This document shows positions 42,224-50,782 of a stretch of 64,000 nucleotides of DNA, piece after piece; position 1 is the stretch's first letter; the number at the start of each line of letters is the position of its first letter. Origin of the DNA: Aldehydirespirator sp965261105 (GTDB taxonomy: Bacteria; Actinomycetota; Acidimicrobiia; Acidimicrobiales; Aldehydirespiratoraceae); the NCBI GenBank assembly GCA_965261105.1, contig CBDHCM010000006.1, positions 1,798,001-1,862,000 on the forward strand. The letters run 5' to 3'. The notes under the pieces are model-generated. The model did not search any database, was not told the DNA's origin, and was given only the letters and a program-made list of their open reading frames with translations. The position numbers and the translations under genes were made by a program.

Positions 42224-42229
42224 TATAGT
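42224..42229 (+). promoter_or_regulatory. -10 box of a leaderless transcript (ImmA-type operon)
   Basis: TATAGT lies six bases before ATG 42236 in a strongly AT-rich strip (42197-42235), so the mRNA should begin at the ATG. Confidence 0.55.
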
Positions 42230-42235
42230 CGCTAG

Positions 42236-42331
42236 ATGGAAGGTTCACCCCCATTGGTTGAGCGCAGGTCGTTCGGCACATCAAGATGGCGAATCCGTTC
42301 TCAGCTCTTTCGATGGCAGATTGAGGTTTGA
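42236..42331 (+). CDS. 31-aa leaderless leader peptide
   Basis: ATG 42236 sits at the predicted transcription start. The frame reads MEGSPPLVERRSFGTSRWRI, RSQLFRWQIEV and TGA 42331, one base before the next ATG. The basic, Trp/Arg-rich peptide may only serve to deliver ribosomes to the next gene. Confidence 0.4.
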   Translation: MEGSPPLVERRSFGTSRWRIRSQLFRWQIEV

Positions 42332-42332
42332 G

Positions 42333-42722
42333 ATGACTTGGCGGTACGAGTCCGATGAGAATCCGAAGCGGAAGCATCACTGGGACAAGGATCACGCCGG
42401 GTTCGTCGAGGTAGGCCCAAACCGTGTTGGCAAGTGCCCCGCGACCATGAACCCGTCAGATGCGCAGGCGCTTCTCGACGACGCGATCCCCTACTGCCAT
42501 CCCCGTTGGAGCCGGCCGTACCCCCAGCGGCTGTACGCAGTCAGCGACGGTGTCGTTTACCGGGCCTCGCCGACGAACCCGGGAACCTCGTACCATGGAT
42601 TCCCCGAGCACCCGTCGGCATTCCCGCGCACCGGCAACGCGAGGGACGTCAAGCGAGAATTATTGGAGCGGTCCAGGCAGCAGGGATGCGAAAGGGAGGT
42701 GCGGCAATGGATGAACTGGTAG
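42333..42722 (+). CDS. Hypothetical protein preceding the ImmA/IrrE-type protease
   Basis: 129 residues from ATG 42333 (GAGG six bases before). It reads MTWRYESDENPKRKHHWDKD, VGKCPATMNPSDAQALLDDA, then YPQRLYAVSDGVVYRASPTN and a C-terminal RRELLERS-type helix (seen as VKRELLERSRQQG). It looks like a compact folded protein with a conserved-looking CPATM segment. Its end overlaps the protease start by 16 bp, so both are made together; it could be its substrate or regulator. Confidence 0.65.
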   Translation: MTWRYESDENPKRKHHWDKDHAGFVEVGPNRVGKCPATMNPSDAQALLDDAIPYCHPRWSRPYPQRLYAVSDGVVYRASPTNPGTSYHGFPEHPSAFPRTGNARDVKRELLERSRQQGCEREVRQWMNW

Positions 42723-44137
42723 CTCGAACGGGCGACGGCGACATCGAGTTCGCACTGGCGTGGCCGCACGGGGCCTCGAAGCGGTCAGCGTCCGAGGCGA
42801 CTAGAGGAAGCCTGAGGGTGAGCCTGCGGGGCAGGGCGATCTGGCACGGCGCAGACGAGTCCTCGGGATTCGAGTGGACATGGATTGAGCTCCTTGAGTT
42901 TCTCTCGGAGTCTTGGCTGTACCTCGCCCTTGAGGACGGGGCTCCCCTCGGAGTCGCTCTGGATACCGCTCCGCGCATGCTCGCAGCCGCCGAGGCGACG
43001 ATCGAGTCGGGGTCTCCTCTGGGGTCCGATGTCGAGCGTGAGCAGCTTGAGGCATACCGCACGACCCATGACCTTGCAGAAGCCGCGCAGGGAGCGGTGA
43101 TGCCGCCGTTGTGGATCGTGCGAAACGGCAGCTCCGGCTGGGTGGCTTCCGCGGCATTGACGGCGCGGGCCCCGTTCCAAGAACTGCTCAATGTCCTGAA
43201 TGAAGTCGGCGGCTGTATCGCGTCGAGACTCGCTGCGGTGTCCGACGATCGGTCACGTGAGGCAGTCCAGGCGTGGCAGGCACGTGACGGCCACGACCGG
43301 TTGAAGGTCATCGAGGCCGCCACCGGTTACCCCCCGGAGCTTGTGGCCGAGGTGGAATCGGTCTTCTACTCCGAAGATGAGCGCGACTGGACCACGCCTC
43401 GCTCCGATGAGCTCCTGGCCGCGGCCAGACTTGTCGGCCCACAGCCGGCCACGACGCTGCGGCCGATCCTTGATGCGTTAAGGCGAGTCAAGCTGTGCGA
43501 TGGCCCAGAGCTGGATCGAGTCTCTAAGGACGCAACGGCCATCGTCGCCTATATGCAGGACGAGCCGCCCTTCGCTCAGGGGCACGAACTGGCTGGCTGG
43601 CTGCGATCCGAGTTGGGAGTCGCCCATCGCAGCGGGCGAGTGAACCCGGACACGATTCTTGACGCATGGGGCGTGCCCCTTATTGACGTCGGCCTCGGCC
43701 TAGCCGACATTGATGCAATCGGGTGCTGGGGCCCGAGGCACGGTCCGGCTGTGCTGCTGAACTCCGATGCCCGGCACGCAGAAAGCGCGGGCCGACGCAG
43801 AGCGACGCTGGCGCATGAGATCTGCCACCTCCTCGTGGATCGCGCAAGCTCGCTGCCGCTGGTCGAGGTGCTCGGCGGCAGGACCGCCAAGCACGCCGAG
43901 CAGCGAGCCCGCGCTTTCGCGGCCGAACTGCTGTTGCCCCGCGAGGTCGCCGGACAGGTGTTCTCGGACCACGAAGGCGACGAAGCCCGCGCGGCCCGGT
44001 CGCTACGTGCGCGATTCGGTGTGAGTTCGGAACTGCTCGCATGGCAGGCCAAGAACTCCAGGTATCCGCTAGCGCCCCAAACGCGGCGGTTCTTGTCCAG
44101 TCTCGTGCGCAATCCGTCGGAATTCGGCTGGGGATAA
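42707..44137 (+). CDS. ImmA/IrrE-type metallopeptidase with long N-terminal region
   Basis: 476 residues from ATG 42707; AGGGAGG lies six bases upstream. The zinc protease motif LAHEICHLLVDR (HExxH) is near residue 367, followed by EQRARAFAAELLLPREV, which supplies the downstream Glu typical of M78 peptidases. About 300 N-terminal residues are unrecognised. ImmA/IrrE proteases cut repressors in mobile elements and stress responses. Context in a defence island and coupling to a small gene suggest an induction switch. Confidence 0.85.
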   Translation: MDELVARTGDGDIEFALAWPHGASKRSASEATRGSLRVSLRGRAIWHGADESSGFEWTWIELLEFLSESWLYLALEDGAPLGVALDTAPRMLAAAEATIESGSPLGSDVEREQLEAYRTTHDLAEAAQGAVMPPLWIVRNGSSGWVASAALTARAPFQELLNVLNEVGGCIASRLAAVSDDRSREAVQAWQARDGHDRLKVIEAATGYPPELVAEVESVFYSEDERDWTTPRSDELLAAARLVGPQPATTLRPILDALRRVKLCDGPELDRVSKDATAIVAYMQDEPPFAQGHELAGWLRSELGVAHRSGRVNPDTILDAWGVPLIDVGLGLADIDAIGCWGPRHGPAVLLNSDARHAESAGRRRATLAHEICHLLVDRASSLPLVEVLGGRTAKHAEQRARAFAAELLLPREVAGQVFSDHEGDEARAARSLRARFGVSSELLAWQAKNSRYPLAPQTRRFLSSLVRNPSEFGWG

Positions 44138-44282
44138 GCCGCGAGGCACATCCTTCAAGGCCGCACCAGGGATCGCTGAACGATCGGACCTGGGCAAGCC
44201 GCCGCGTTCCGAGTTGATCGGCGCACGGTCAGCTTCACCGAGATCCCTACGAGTTCAGAGCGCGCGACTCAGTTGGCGGTGA

Positions 44283-45041
44283 TCAGGCCGTGGCCGATGC
44301 GGGCCAACGCCACAGCTCGGCCTCGTCGAGGGGAGTGCCGCAGCGGCGACAGAACCAGTGGCTCTCGTCTGACGGCTGCTCGTGGGAGCAGATGTCCCTG
44401 AGAGTGGAGAGCCGCACGGCACGCACCGCGAGGCGCAGAGCCACGACTGGCGCGGTCTTGCCGTCGGCGTCACAGAGGTCGGCTGCGGTGCCGGCGGCGA
44501 TCTCGATGCCGAGGGAGCCTGAAGTGCCCCAGAGGTCGGCGCAGCCGGGATCGGCGGCCACTTCGACCCGCCAGTGGCCGTGGCGCTCGCGCAGATAGAA
44601 GCTGCGGCCGTCGCAGATGCCAGTCACGACGAACGGGAAGGCCCAGCACCGCACTTCGGCGTCCACGTTGAGCTCTGCGGCGGCCTCAGACAACTGGGCG
44701 CGTGCGTCGGCATCCTGCTTCGACGCTTCAGCGGCTTCGTCCAGGGGCTCGAGCAGGCGATCCCAAAGCTCAGCGCGCTCGGCTTTCGTTAGCTGGCAAG
44801 GGCACTTTGCCCCGCCTTCGTGAAGGCTCTGACTCGCTGGAGACGGATGGCACGAGCACCGACAGTCGGCGGCTTTGTTGATGTCACGTAGCGCCGGGCC
44901 CGTGGCGAGAACAGCCAGTCGGGCTGGCCTGGCGGCGTCGTATTCCTCGCGCACGGCAGGGGCCTGCTCTTCGAGCGCGTCGCGCTCCGCCTGGTCAGGC
45001 GGGCCAGGCGGCAACCACATGCGGGGCGGTAGCAGATTCAT
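44283..45041 (-). CDS. Hypothetical Cys-rich protein with zinc-ribbon-like end
   Basis: 252 residues. Cysteine clusters at DCRCSCHPSP near 60 and KCPCQL near 80, and a C-terminal HWFCRRCGTPLDEAE that resembles a zinc knuckle. The centre (GHWRVEVAADPGCADLWG) is unrecognised. It is transcribed from a leaderless promoter just after the helicase gene on the same strand and may be an Hma-embedded accessory gene. Confidence 0.6.
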   Translation of the reverse strand: MNLLPPRMWLPPGPPDQAERDALEEQAPAVREEYDAARPARLAVLATGPALRDINKAADCRCSCHPSPASQSLHEGGAKCPCQLTKAERAELWDRLLEPLDEAAEASKQDADARAQLSEAAAELNVDAEVRCWAFPFVVTGICDGRSFYLRERHGHWRVEVAADPGCADLWGTSGSLGIEIAAGTAADLCDADGKTAPVVALRLAVRAVRLSTLRDICSHEQPSDESHWFCRRCGTPLDEAELWRWPASATA

Positions 45042-45047
45042 GAAAGC

Positions 45048-45053
45048 AGTATA
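45048..45053 (-). promoter_or_regulatory. -10 box of a leaderless transcript (Cys-rich gene)
   Basis: On the minus strand TATACT ends six bases before ATG 45041 within an AT-rich strip (45040-45105), predicting an mRNA that starts at the ATG. Confidence 0.55.
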
Positions 45054-45154
45054 GATATAAACTGTTCCATACCTTGCTAGCTGATGACGCTATATTCTGA
45101 TATCCGACACGCCGTCCAATGTGGCCGTCGGAAACGATGCGCTAGCGCGGCAGG

Positions 45155-48100
45155 TCAGCTTGGTGGGCTGGCATAGGTGAGCAGTTCGGCGACGTTCAGC
45201 GGGACGCTGGTCTGGGCCGGGTGCAGAGAGACGTTCTTGAACGGCTCGACGAGGTAGTGCACCTCGGGCTCGGCGTCGGCGTCGTCGGGCACCGACACCA
45301 CCGCTAGGCGCCAGCGCTCGCGGTTGTTGTGGGCCTTGCCTACCTGGCGGCGGCTCACGCTTATCTGCTCGGTGCCGGGCAGGTGGCCCTTCACCTCGAT
45401 GAAGTAGCACACTCCGGTGGACGGGTCGGTCGACAGCACGTCGTAGCCGGGATTGCTGTGGTGCTGCTCCTCGGGCACCCGGCCCAGCCTCCTCTCGGCC
45501 CTCATCACCGCGGCCACCGCTCGGCGGTCGGTCTCTGCCTTGATGGCCGGATCGACCGAGGTGTCCGATCGGCCCGCCAACTGGTCGAGCAGCCCCTGAG
45601 GCACGACCACCGCAGCTGCGACGATCGTGGGCGGGCTGTTGTGCAGATCGTCCTCCTGGGTCAGCTCTACGCGCCGGCGGGCCAGGCGGGTCTCCAGCTC
45701 GTCGGCCCGGGCCCGGGCCCGGCCGGAGTTCAAGCGGGGCTTGCGGCCCGCGATCTCCTGGGCCTTGATCTCCTCCGTACGCCGGTCCCAGTAGCGGATC
45801 TCGGACTCCAAACGCTCCCGCACAGCATCCCAGACCTTCGCCACCCGGGCGTGGGCGACCGCGGCGACCTCGTCGAAGTGTGGACCGGCCAGGTTCTCGA
45901 TGGCCCATGAGCGGGCGGTCTCCTCGGCGGCATGGTCGGCCCAGTCGAGGTCGAGATGCCCGCCCAGCAGAGCCTGTTGATCCTTCGAGAGAGGCGCGTA
46001 GTTGAGGTAGGGCTCGTCGCCGGGGTCGCGGGCGTTGCCCCGCCGGTCGATCTCCACGTAGTGGAACCGCCGGGACACGACCTGACGGGCGCCGTGCACC
46101 TCCCGCCCGTCGGTGACGATGTGGTCCAGATAGACGAGCAGGCGCGGGCCGGTCGACGGGTCGCCCTCATCGACCAGCACCGCACCCCGCTTCAGCGTGA
46201 GGCCGAAGTCGACCATCACCTTGTTCACGACCGCGGCCAATAGCGGCGTGCCCGGCGAGATCAGGTCGGCTCGCACCGATGCACCGGGCGGGCCGTCGCC
46301 GAGGCGGCCGGGCTGGATGTGGGCCTTGTCGAAGGTCACCCGCTCGTAGCGGTCGTGCACCGGGCCCAGACTGGTCTCGGCGTTGGCGCGGACCGCGGCC
46401 GGCACCCGGGTGATCTCGAATCGGCCGGGCTCGCGGCCTGCGATCCGCCCGCCGTACATGCGGAGAGCCTCAGTGAAGAACGACTCGACGAACCAGGGCT
46501 GCAGCCGGCGGGCCCGGGCGATCTCCATGTCGCGGCGGATCTTGTCGTTGGCGGCGGGATCGGCCAGCCCCGCCACCAGCGCACGCTCGTCCAGCACCTC
46601 CTTCATCTGGCGCCCGATGTCGGCGTCGATCACCTCATCCATCCAGACGACATGGGCGGGATCGTCATCGGAGGCGATGGCCCGCATCAGCAGATCCCTC
46701 AGCGACGTGTTGATCTGGGCGTCGCCCAGCACGTCGTACACCTGGTCGCCGTACACGCTGCGCTGCTCTTCGATCTTGGCGAACAGCCTCTCAAACACTT
46801 GGCCCTCGCGGGTCTCGAAGGCGACCAGGTTCCACAGATGGCAGGGCCGGTTCTGGCCGATGCGGTGGACCCGCCCGAAGCGCTGTTCGATGCGGTTGGG
46901 GTTCCAGGGCAGGTCGTAGTTGACAACCATGTTGGCCACCTGGAGGTTCACGCCCTCGCCGGCCGCGTCGGTGGCGACCAGCACCCGCACCGTGGGATCC
47001 ACCCGGAACCGGTCCTGGACGGCGCGGCGGTCGTGGCGCTTGACGCCGCCGTGGATCCTGACCACCGTCTCCGGCCGGCCCATCTCGGACGCGATCCGAT
47101 CGGCCACATAGTCGAGGGTGTCCTTGTGCTCGGAGAACACGATCAGCTTGCGGACCGGCTCCGAGTCGGCGTCCGAGTCCAGCCCAGAATCGCACGGGCC
47201 CGAAGGTGCGGGCGCGGCGAAGCGGTCTGAGCGCAACAATTCGCGCAGTTGGAGCCACTTGGTGTCGACGCCGCTGCGGCGCACCCCGTCAGCCAGCCTC
47301 ACCAGCTCCTTGAGCTCCGCGACCTCGGCCTCCAGTTCCTCGGCGGTGGCGGCCGCGGTGGCCGCGTCGATCACGACGTCCTCGAGATCCTCGCGCTCGG
47401 CGTCGCCGTAGTCGTCGAAGTCGAAGTCCTCCCAGTCGGCGATCTTCACACCCTTGGGCAGGTCGATCACCGGCACGGGCCGGCCGGAGGCGGCCAGGCG
47501 GCGCAGCTCGGCGGCCTGCTCTGCGAGGCGGTCGCGCCGGCGGCGCAGCGAGTGGTAGATGGCCGCCGGCGACGAAGCCAGCCGGCGCTGGAGACCGGCC
47601 AGCGCGAAGCCGACGATGATCCCGCGGCTCTTGTCGCCCTCCTCGCGCATCCGGGCCGCCCGGTTCATGCCGTTGCGCACGTAGTCGGTGACCGCCCCGT
47701 ACAGCTCGGCCTCAGGTTCGGACAGCTCGAAGTTGAGGCTGTGGGCGTGACGCTGCGGGAACAGTCGCTTGCCCTCGAAGGTGCGCAGGTTCTCCTTCAC
47801 CCTTCGCCGCATGACGTCACTGACATCGGGCATGGCCGGACCGTCGCCGTCGCCGTCCGGGCCGGTGCCGTCGCGCAGCCGGCCGGTGAAGCGCTCGGGG
47901 TCGATGAGGGTCATGAACGCTAGGAAGTCCTCGTTCTTGCCGTTGTGGGGAGTGGCGGTGAGCAGAAGGAAGTGACGGGTGCACTCTCGCAACGTCTCTC
48001 CCAGCACGAATCGTTTGGTTCGGCGCAGCTCGTCGCCGTAGCGGTGCGCCGACATCTTGTGGGCCTCGTCCACGATCACCAGATCCCAGTCGGACGCTTG

Positions 48101-48781
48101 GACCTTGGCCATCAGTTCCTCGGATCGCGAGATCTGGTCCACCCGGGCGATGAGCAGGTTCTTCTCGGTGAACGGGTTGCCGGTGCGCGACGCCTCCACC
48201 GCCGCTCTCGACATGAGCTCGAACGACAGGCTGAATTTGTCCCACAGCTCGTCCTGCCACTGCTCCACCAGGCTCCCCGGAGCCACGATCAGGCAGCGGG
48301 CCGCGTCGCCGCGCAGCATCAGTTCCCGGATCAGCAGCCCCGACATGATCGTCTTGCCCGCGCCGGGGTCATCGGCCAACAGGAACCGCAGCGGCCTCTG
48401 CGTGAGCAGCCGGCTATAAACAGCCTCGATCTGGTGCGGGTAGGGGTCGATGTTCGACGTGTCCACCGCCGCGTATGGGTCGGCCAGGTGGGCTTGCCGC
48501 ATGCGGCGGGCCTCGGAAGCGAGACGGAACATGGCACCGTCGGCGTCGAAACTCCAACGCCGCTCGGCCACCTCGGCCAGCCCGGTCAGATCGTCCACCA
48601 GGATGATCCGTTCGCCGAGCCGACCGTCGCGGGTCCGGTAGGTGAGGGTGGCCGAGATGGCGCCGTGCATCTCAACGGCCACCACCGTCACATCGCCGTC
48701 GGCCACCACCCCCAATAACCGCATCCCCGCGGCCAGATCGCCGAACTCCAGCGTCACGACGCCAACGATCCGCTCACCCAT
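45155..48781 (-). CDS. SNF2-family helicase with C-terminal DUF3883-like domain (Hma-like system)
   Basis: 1208 residues. Helicase motifs in order: Walker A LADDPGAGKTIMSG near 135, VIVDEAHKMSAHR near 235, LLTATPHNGKN near 275; domain 2 has LIVFSEHKDTLDYVADRI, RVLVATDAAGEGVNLQ and QRFGRVHRIGQ near 650. The last 150 residues end with the GYDVLSTDPSTGVCYFIEVK segment, the DUF3883/nuclease-like fold. It matches HepA/DrmD-like helicases of defence systems. With the DUF1156 methylase and DUF499 ATPase on the same strand it is the helicase of an Hma-like set. Confidence 0.9.
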   Translation of the reverse strand: MGERIVGVVTLEFGDLAAGMRLLGVVADGDVTVVAVEMHGAISATLTYRTRDGRLGERIILVDDLTGLAEVAERRWSFDADGAMFRLASEARRMRQAHLADPYAAVDTSNIDPYPHQIEAVYSRLLTQRPLRFLLADDPGAGKTIMSGLLIRELMLRGDAARCLIVAPGSLVEQWQDELWDKFSLSFELMSRAAVEASRTGNPFTEKNLLIARVDQISRSEELMAKVQASDWDLVIVDEAHKMSAHRYGDELRRTKRFVLGETLRECTRHFLLLTATPHNGKNEDFLAFMTLIDPERFTGRLRDGTGPDGDGDGPAMPDVSDVMRRRVKENLRTFEGKRLFPQRHAHSLNFELSEPEAELYGAVTDYVRNGMNRAARMREEGDKSRGIIVGFALAGLQRRLASSPAAIYHSLRRRRDRLAEQAAELRRLAASGRPVPVIDLPKGVKIADWEDFDFDDYGDAEREDLEDVVIDAATAAATAEELEAEVAELKELVRLADGVRRSGVDTKWLQLRELLRSDRFAAPAPSGPCDSGLDSDADSEPVRKLIVFSEHKDTLDYVADRIASEMGRPETVVRIHGGVKRHDRRAVQDRFRVDPTVRVLVATDAAGEGVNLQVANMVVNYDLPWNPNRIEQRFGRVHRIGQNRPCHLWNLVAFETREGQVFERLFAKIEEQRSVYGDQVYDVLGDAQINTSLRDLLMRAIASDDDPAHVVWMDEVIDADIGRQMKEVLDERALVAGLADPAANDKIRRDMEIARARRLQPWFVESFFTEALRMYGGRIAGREPGRFEITRVPAAVRANAETSLGPVHDRYERVTFDKAHIQPGRLGDGPPGASVRADLISPGTPLLAAVVNKVMVDFGLTLKRGAVLVDEGDPSTGPRLLVYLDHIVTDGREVHGARQVVSRRFHYVEIDRRGNARDPGDEPYLNYAPLSKDQQALLGGHLDLDWADHAAEETARSWAIENLAGPHFDEVAAVAHARVAKVWDAVRERLESEIRYWDRRTEEIKAQEIAGRKPRLNSGRARARADELETRLARRRVELTQEDDLHNSPPTIVAAAVVVPQGLLDQLAGRSDTSVDPAIKAETDRRAVAAVMRAERRLGRVPEEQHHSNPGYDVLSTDPSTGVCYFIEVKGHLPGTEQISVSRRQVGKAHNNRERWRLAVVSVPDDADAEPEVHYLVEPFKNVSLHPAQTSVPLNVAELLTYASPPS

Positions 48782-48923
48782 CTACTGGTCATGGTTTCGC
48801 GCTCCCGGCCGCCGAAGCGGCGATTCGACCCGCCATGAGGCTACGCGCCCTCTGTGACGCGGGGTTCGTCGATGGTGTTTGACCATGCGAACTCTGAAGC
48901 GTCGACAGGTAGGTTCATCAGTG

Positions 48924-49610
48924 ATGTCTGGTGATTCGGATCGGAGCCGGGGTGAGGCCGGCAACAAGCCAATCGGGCTTGAGGAGGCGTACTCGGTCGA
49001 GAGTCCCGACGACAACCGCGCCTTGTACGCGAAATGGGCTGACACCTATGAATCGGAGTTCACCGTCCCCCGGCGGTATGTGTACGACCGCAATGCGGCC
49101 GAGCTCCTCTGCCAAGGCTTCTCGGGCTCGGGGCCGGTGCTCGACGTGGGCTGCGGCACCGGGCTCGTGGGCGAGCAGCTTCGGCGTCGCGGTATCGCCG
49201 TGGTTGACGGCCTCGACCTTTCATCGCAGATGCTGGCCAAGGCCCGCAGCAAGACCGCCGCCGACGGCAGCCCCGTCTACCGACACCTCATCGAGGCTGA
49301 CCTCACCGGCCCCATCGACATCGCCGGCGACACCTGCGCAGGGATCGTCAGCGCCGGCACCTTCACGCACGGCCATGTCGGGCCCGACGGCATCGCCGAG
49401 CTCCTCCGGGCAGCCCGCCCCGGAGCCCGCTGCGCGATCGGCGTCAACTTCTCGATCTTCGAGACCAACGGCTTCAAGGATCGCTTCGAGCGCTACGCAG
49501 CGGACGGCGTCATCGACGGCCTGGAGGTGATGCTGCGCCAGGTGTACGAGGGAGCCGACGGCGGCGAGCCCAATCACATGGCGCAGATCGCCGTCTTCAC
49601 CGTCGGCTGA
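48924..49610 (+). CDS. Class I SAM-dependent methyltransferase
   Basis: 228 residues from ATG 48924 (MSGDSDR); a start at TTG 48879 is possible. SAM motif I reads VLDVGCGTGLVGEQLRRRG near residue 75, followed by DGLDLSSQMLAKARSK and GPDGIAELLRAARPGARCAI. It resembles small-molecule methyltransferases. It marks the right-hand border of the defence island, divergent from the helicase. Confidence 0.87.
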   Translation: MSGDSDRSRGEAGNKPIGLEEAYSVESPDDNRALYAKWADTYESEFTVPRRYVYDRNAAELLCQGFSGSGPVLDVGCGTGLVGEQLRRRGIAVVDGLDLSSQMLAKARSKTAADGSPVYRHLIEADLTGPIDIAGDTCAGIVSAGTFTHGHVGPDGIAELLRAARPGARCAIGVNFSIFETNGFKDRFERYAADGVIDGLEVMLRQVYEGADGGEPNHMAQIAVFTVG

Positions 49611-49669
49611 CCGCTCGCGTCGGCTCTCGGCGGACCCTGCCAGCCTCAGCCGCGATGGCGGTGCTGCCC

Positions 49670-49894
49670 CTAAGCGACGAGGGAGTAGGAGACCGACGCG
49701 AAGGCGAAGACCAGCGCGGCGACGACGGTGATGCGGTCCAGGTTGCGCTCCACCACCGTGGATCCGGCCGCCTGGGCGCCGAGCCCGCCGCCGAACATGT
49801 CAGACAGTCCCCCGCCCTTGCCGCTGTGCAGCAACACCAGGAACACCAGTGTCAGCGCGGAGAGCACATGCATCGGAGCGATGAACCAGATCAC
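49670..49894 (-). CDS. secG: Preprotein translocase subunit SecG
   Basis: 74 residues with two transmembrane segments (MHVLSALTLVFLVLLHSGKG and VVAALVFAFASVSYSLVA) around the conserved GGGLSDMFGGG loop. It assists SecYEG in export at the inner membrane. Its place after tpiA is the usual actinobacterial order. Confidence 0.93.
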   Translation of the reverse strand: MIWFIAPMHVLSALTLVFLVLLHSGKGGGLSDMFGGGLGAQAAGSTVVERNLDRITVVAALVFAFASVSYSLVA

Positions 49895-49945
49895 GGTGCC
49901 GAGGCTACCAGCGCCCCGCCGCCCCGCCGCGGCGCCGGTGCCCGC

Positions 49946-50782
49946 TCAGGCCGTGTACAGGCGATAGTTGACGATCCGGGCGAAGTCGGCCGCGTCGAGG
50001 CTGGCCCCGCCCACCAGAGCGCCGTCGATGTCGGGCTGCTCCATGAGGTCGGGGGCGTTGGACGGCTTCACCGACCCACCGTACTGGATGCGCAGCGACG
50101 CCGCCGCCGCACTCCCCCACCGATGCGCCGCCAGCGACCGCACGTGGCTGCACATGTCCTGGGCGTCGGCGGGCGTGGCCGTCTCGCCGGTGCCGATGGC
50201 CCAGACCGGCTCATAGGCCACCACCAGCTTGCCCACCACCTCGGCGTCGAGCCCGTCGAGGCTTCCGGCCAGCTGCCGGGCCACAACGTCGTGGGCCTGC
50301 CCGGCCCGGCGCTGCTCGACGGTCTCGCCCACGCACACGATGGGCACCATGTTGTGGCGCAGCACCGCTCGAGCCTTGGCGTTGACCAGTTCGTCGGTCT
50401 CGCCGAACAATCCCCGGCGCTCGCTGTGGCCCACTATCACGCAGGACACGTCCAGCTTGGCCAGCATGGCGGCCGACACCTCGCCTGTGAACGCACCCGC
50501 ATCCTCGGAGTGGCAGTCCTGGGCGCCGAGAGCGATGGGGATGTCGTCGGCCTGCAGCACCGTCTGCACCGAGCGCAGATCGGTGAACGGCGGGTGCACC
50601 GACACGTCCACATGCCCGTAGTCGTCAGGGTTGAGCGCGTAGGCCAGCTTCTGGATCGTCTGGATCGCCTCGAAGTGGTTGTGGTTCATCTTCCAGTTGC
50701 CGCTGATCAGTGGCACGCGCCCCGCCGCCCGGCGTCCCCCGGCCGCCGGCTCGCGCCCCGCCGACTTGCGTCTACCCCGCAT
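49946..50782 (-). CDS. tpiA: Triosephosphate isomerase
   Basis: 278 residues. Catalytic residues: Lys in ISGNWKMN, His in IVGHSERR and Glu in AYEPVWAIGTGE; the C-terminal GGASLDAADFARIV is typical. The start is set at ATG 50782 because AGGAG lies six bases before it inside the end of pgk (11-bp overlap); this leaves an Arg/Gly-rich extension of about 22 residues before the usual start. GTG 50717 is the alternative. It interconverts the triose phosphates in glycolysis. Confidence 0.95.
   Translation of the reverse strand: MRGRRKSAGREPAAGGRRAAGRVPLISGNWKMNHNHFEAIQTIQKLAYALNPDDYGHVDVSVHPPFTDLRSVQTVLQADDIPIALGAQDCHSEDAGAFTGEVSAAMLAKLDVSCVIVGHSERRGLFGETDELVNAKARAVLRHNMVPIVCVGETVEQRRAGQAHDVVARQLAGSLDGLDAEVVGKLVVAYEPVWAIGTGETATPADAQDMCSHVRSLAAHRWGSAAAASLRIQYGGSVKPSNAPDLMEQPDIDGALVGGASLDAADFARIVNYRLYTA

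Noticed and set aside
23404..48781. DISARM system
   Set aside because: The helicase resembles DrmD, but no DrmA, DrmB (DUF1998) or DrmC gene is present; the DUF499 plus DUF1156 set fits Hma better.
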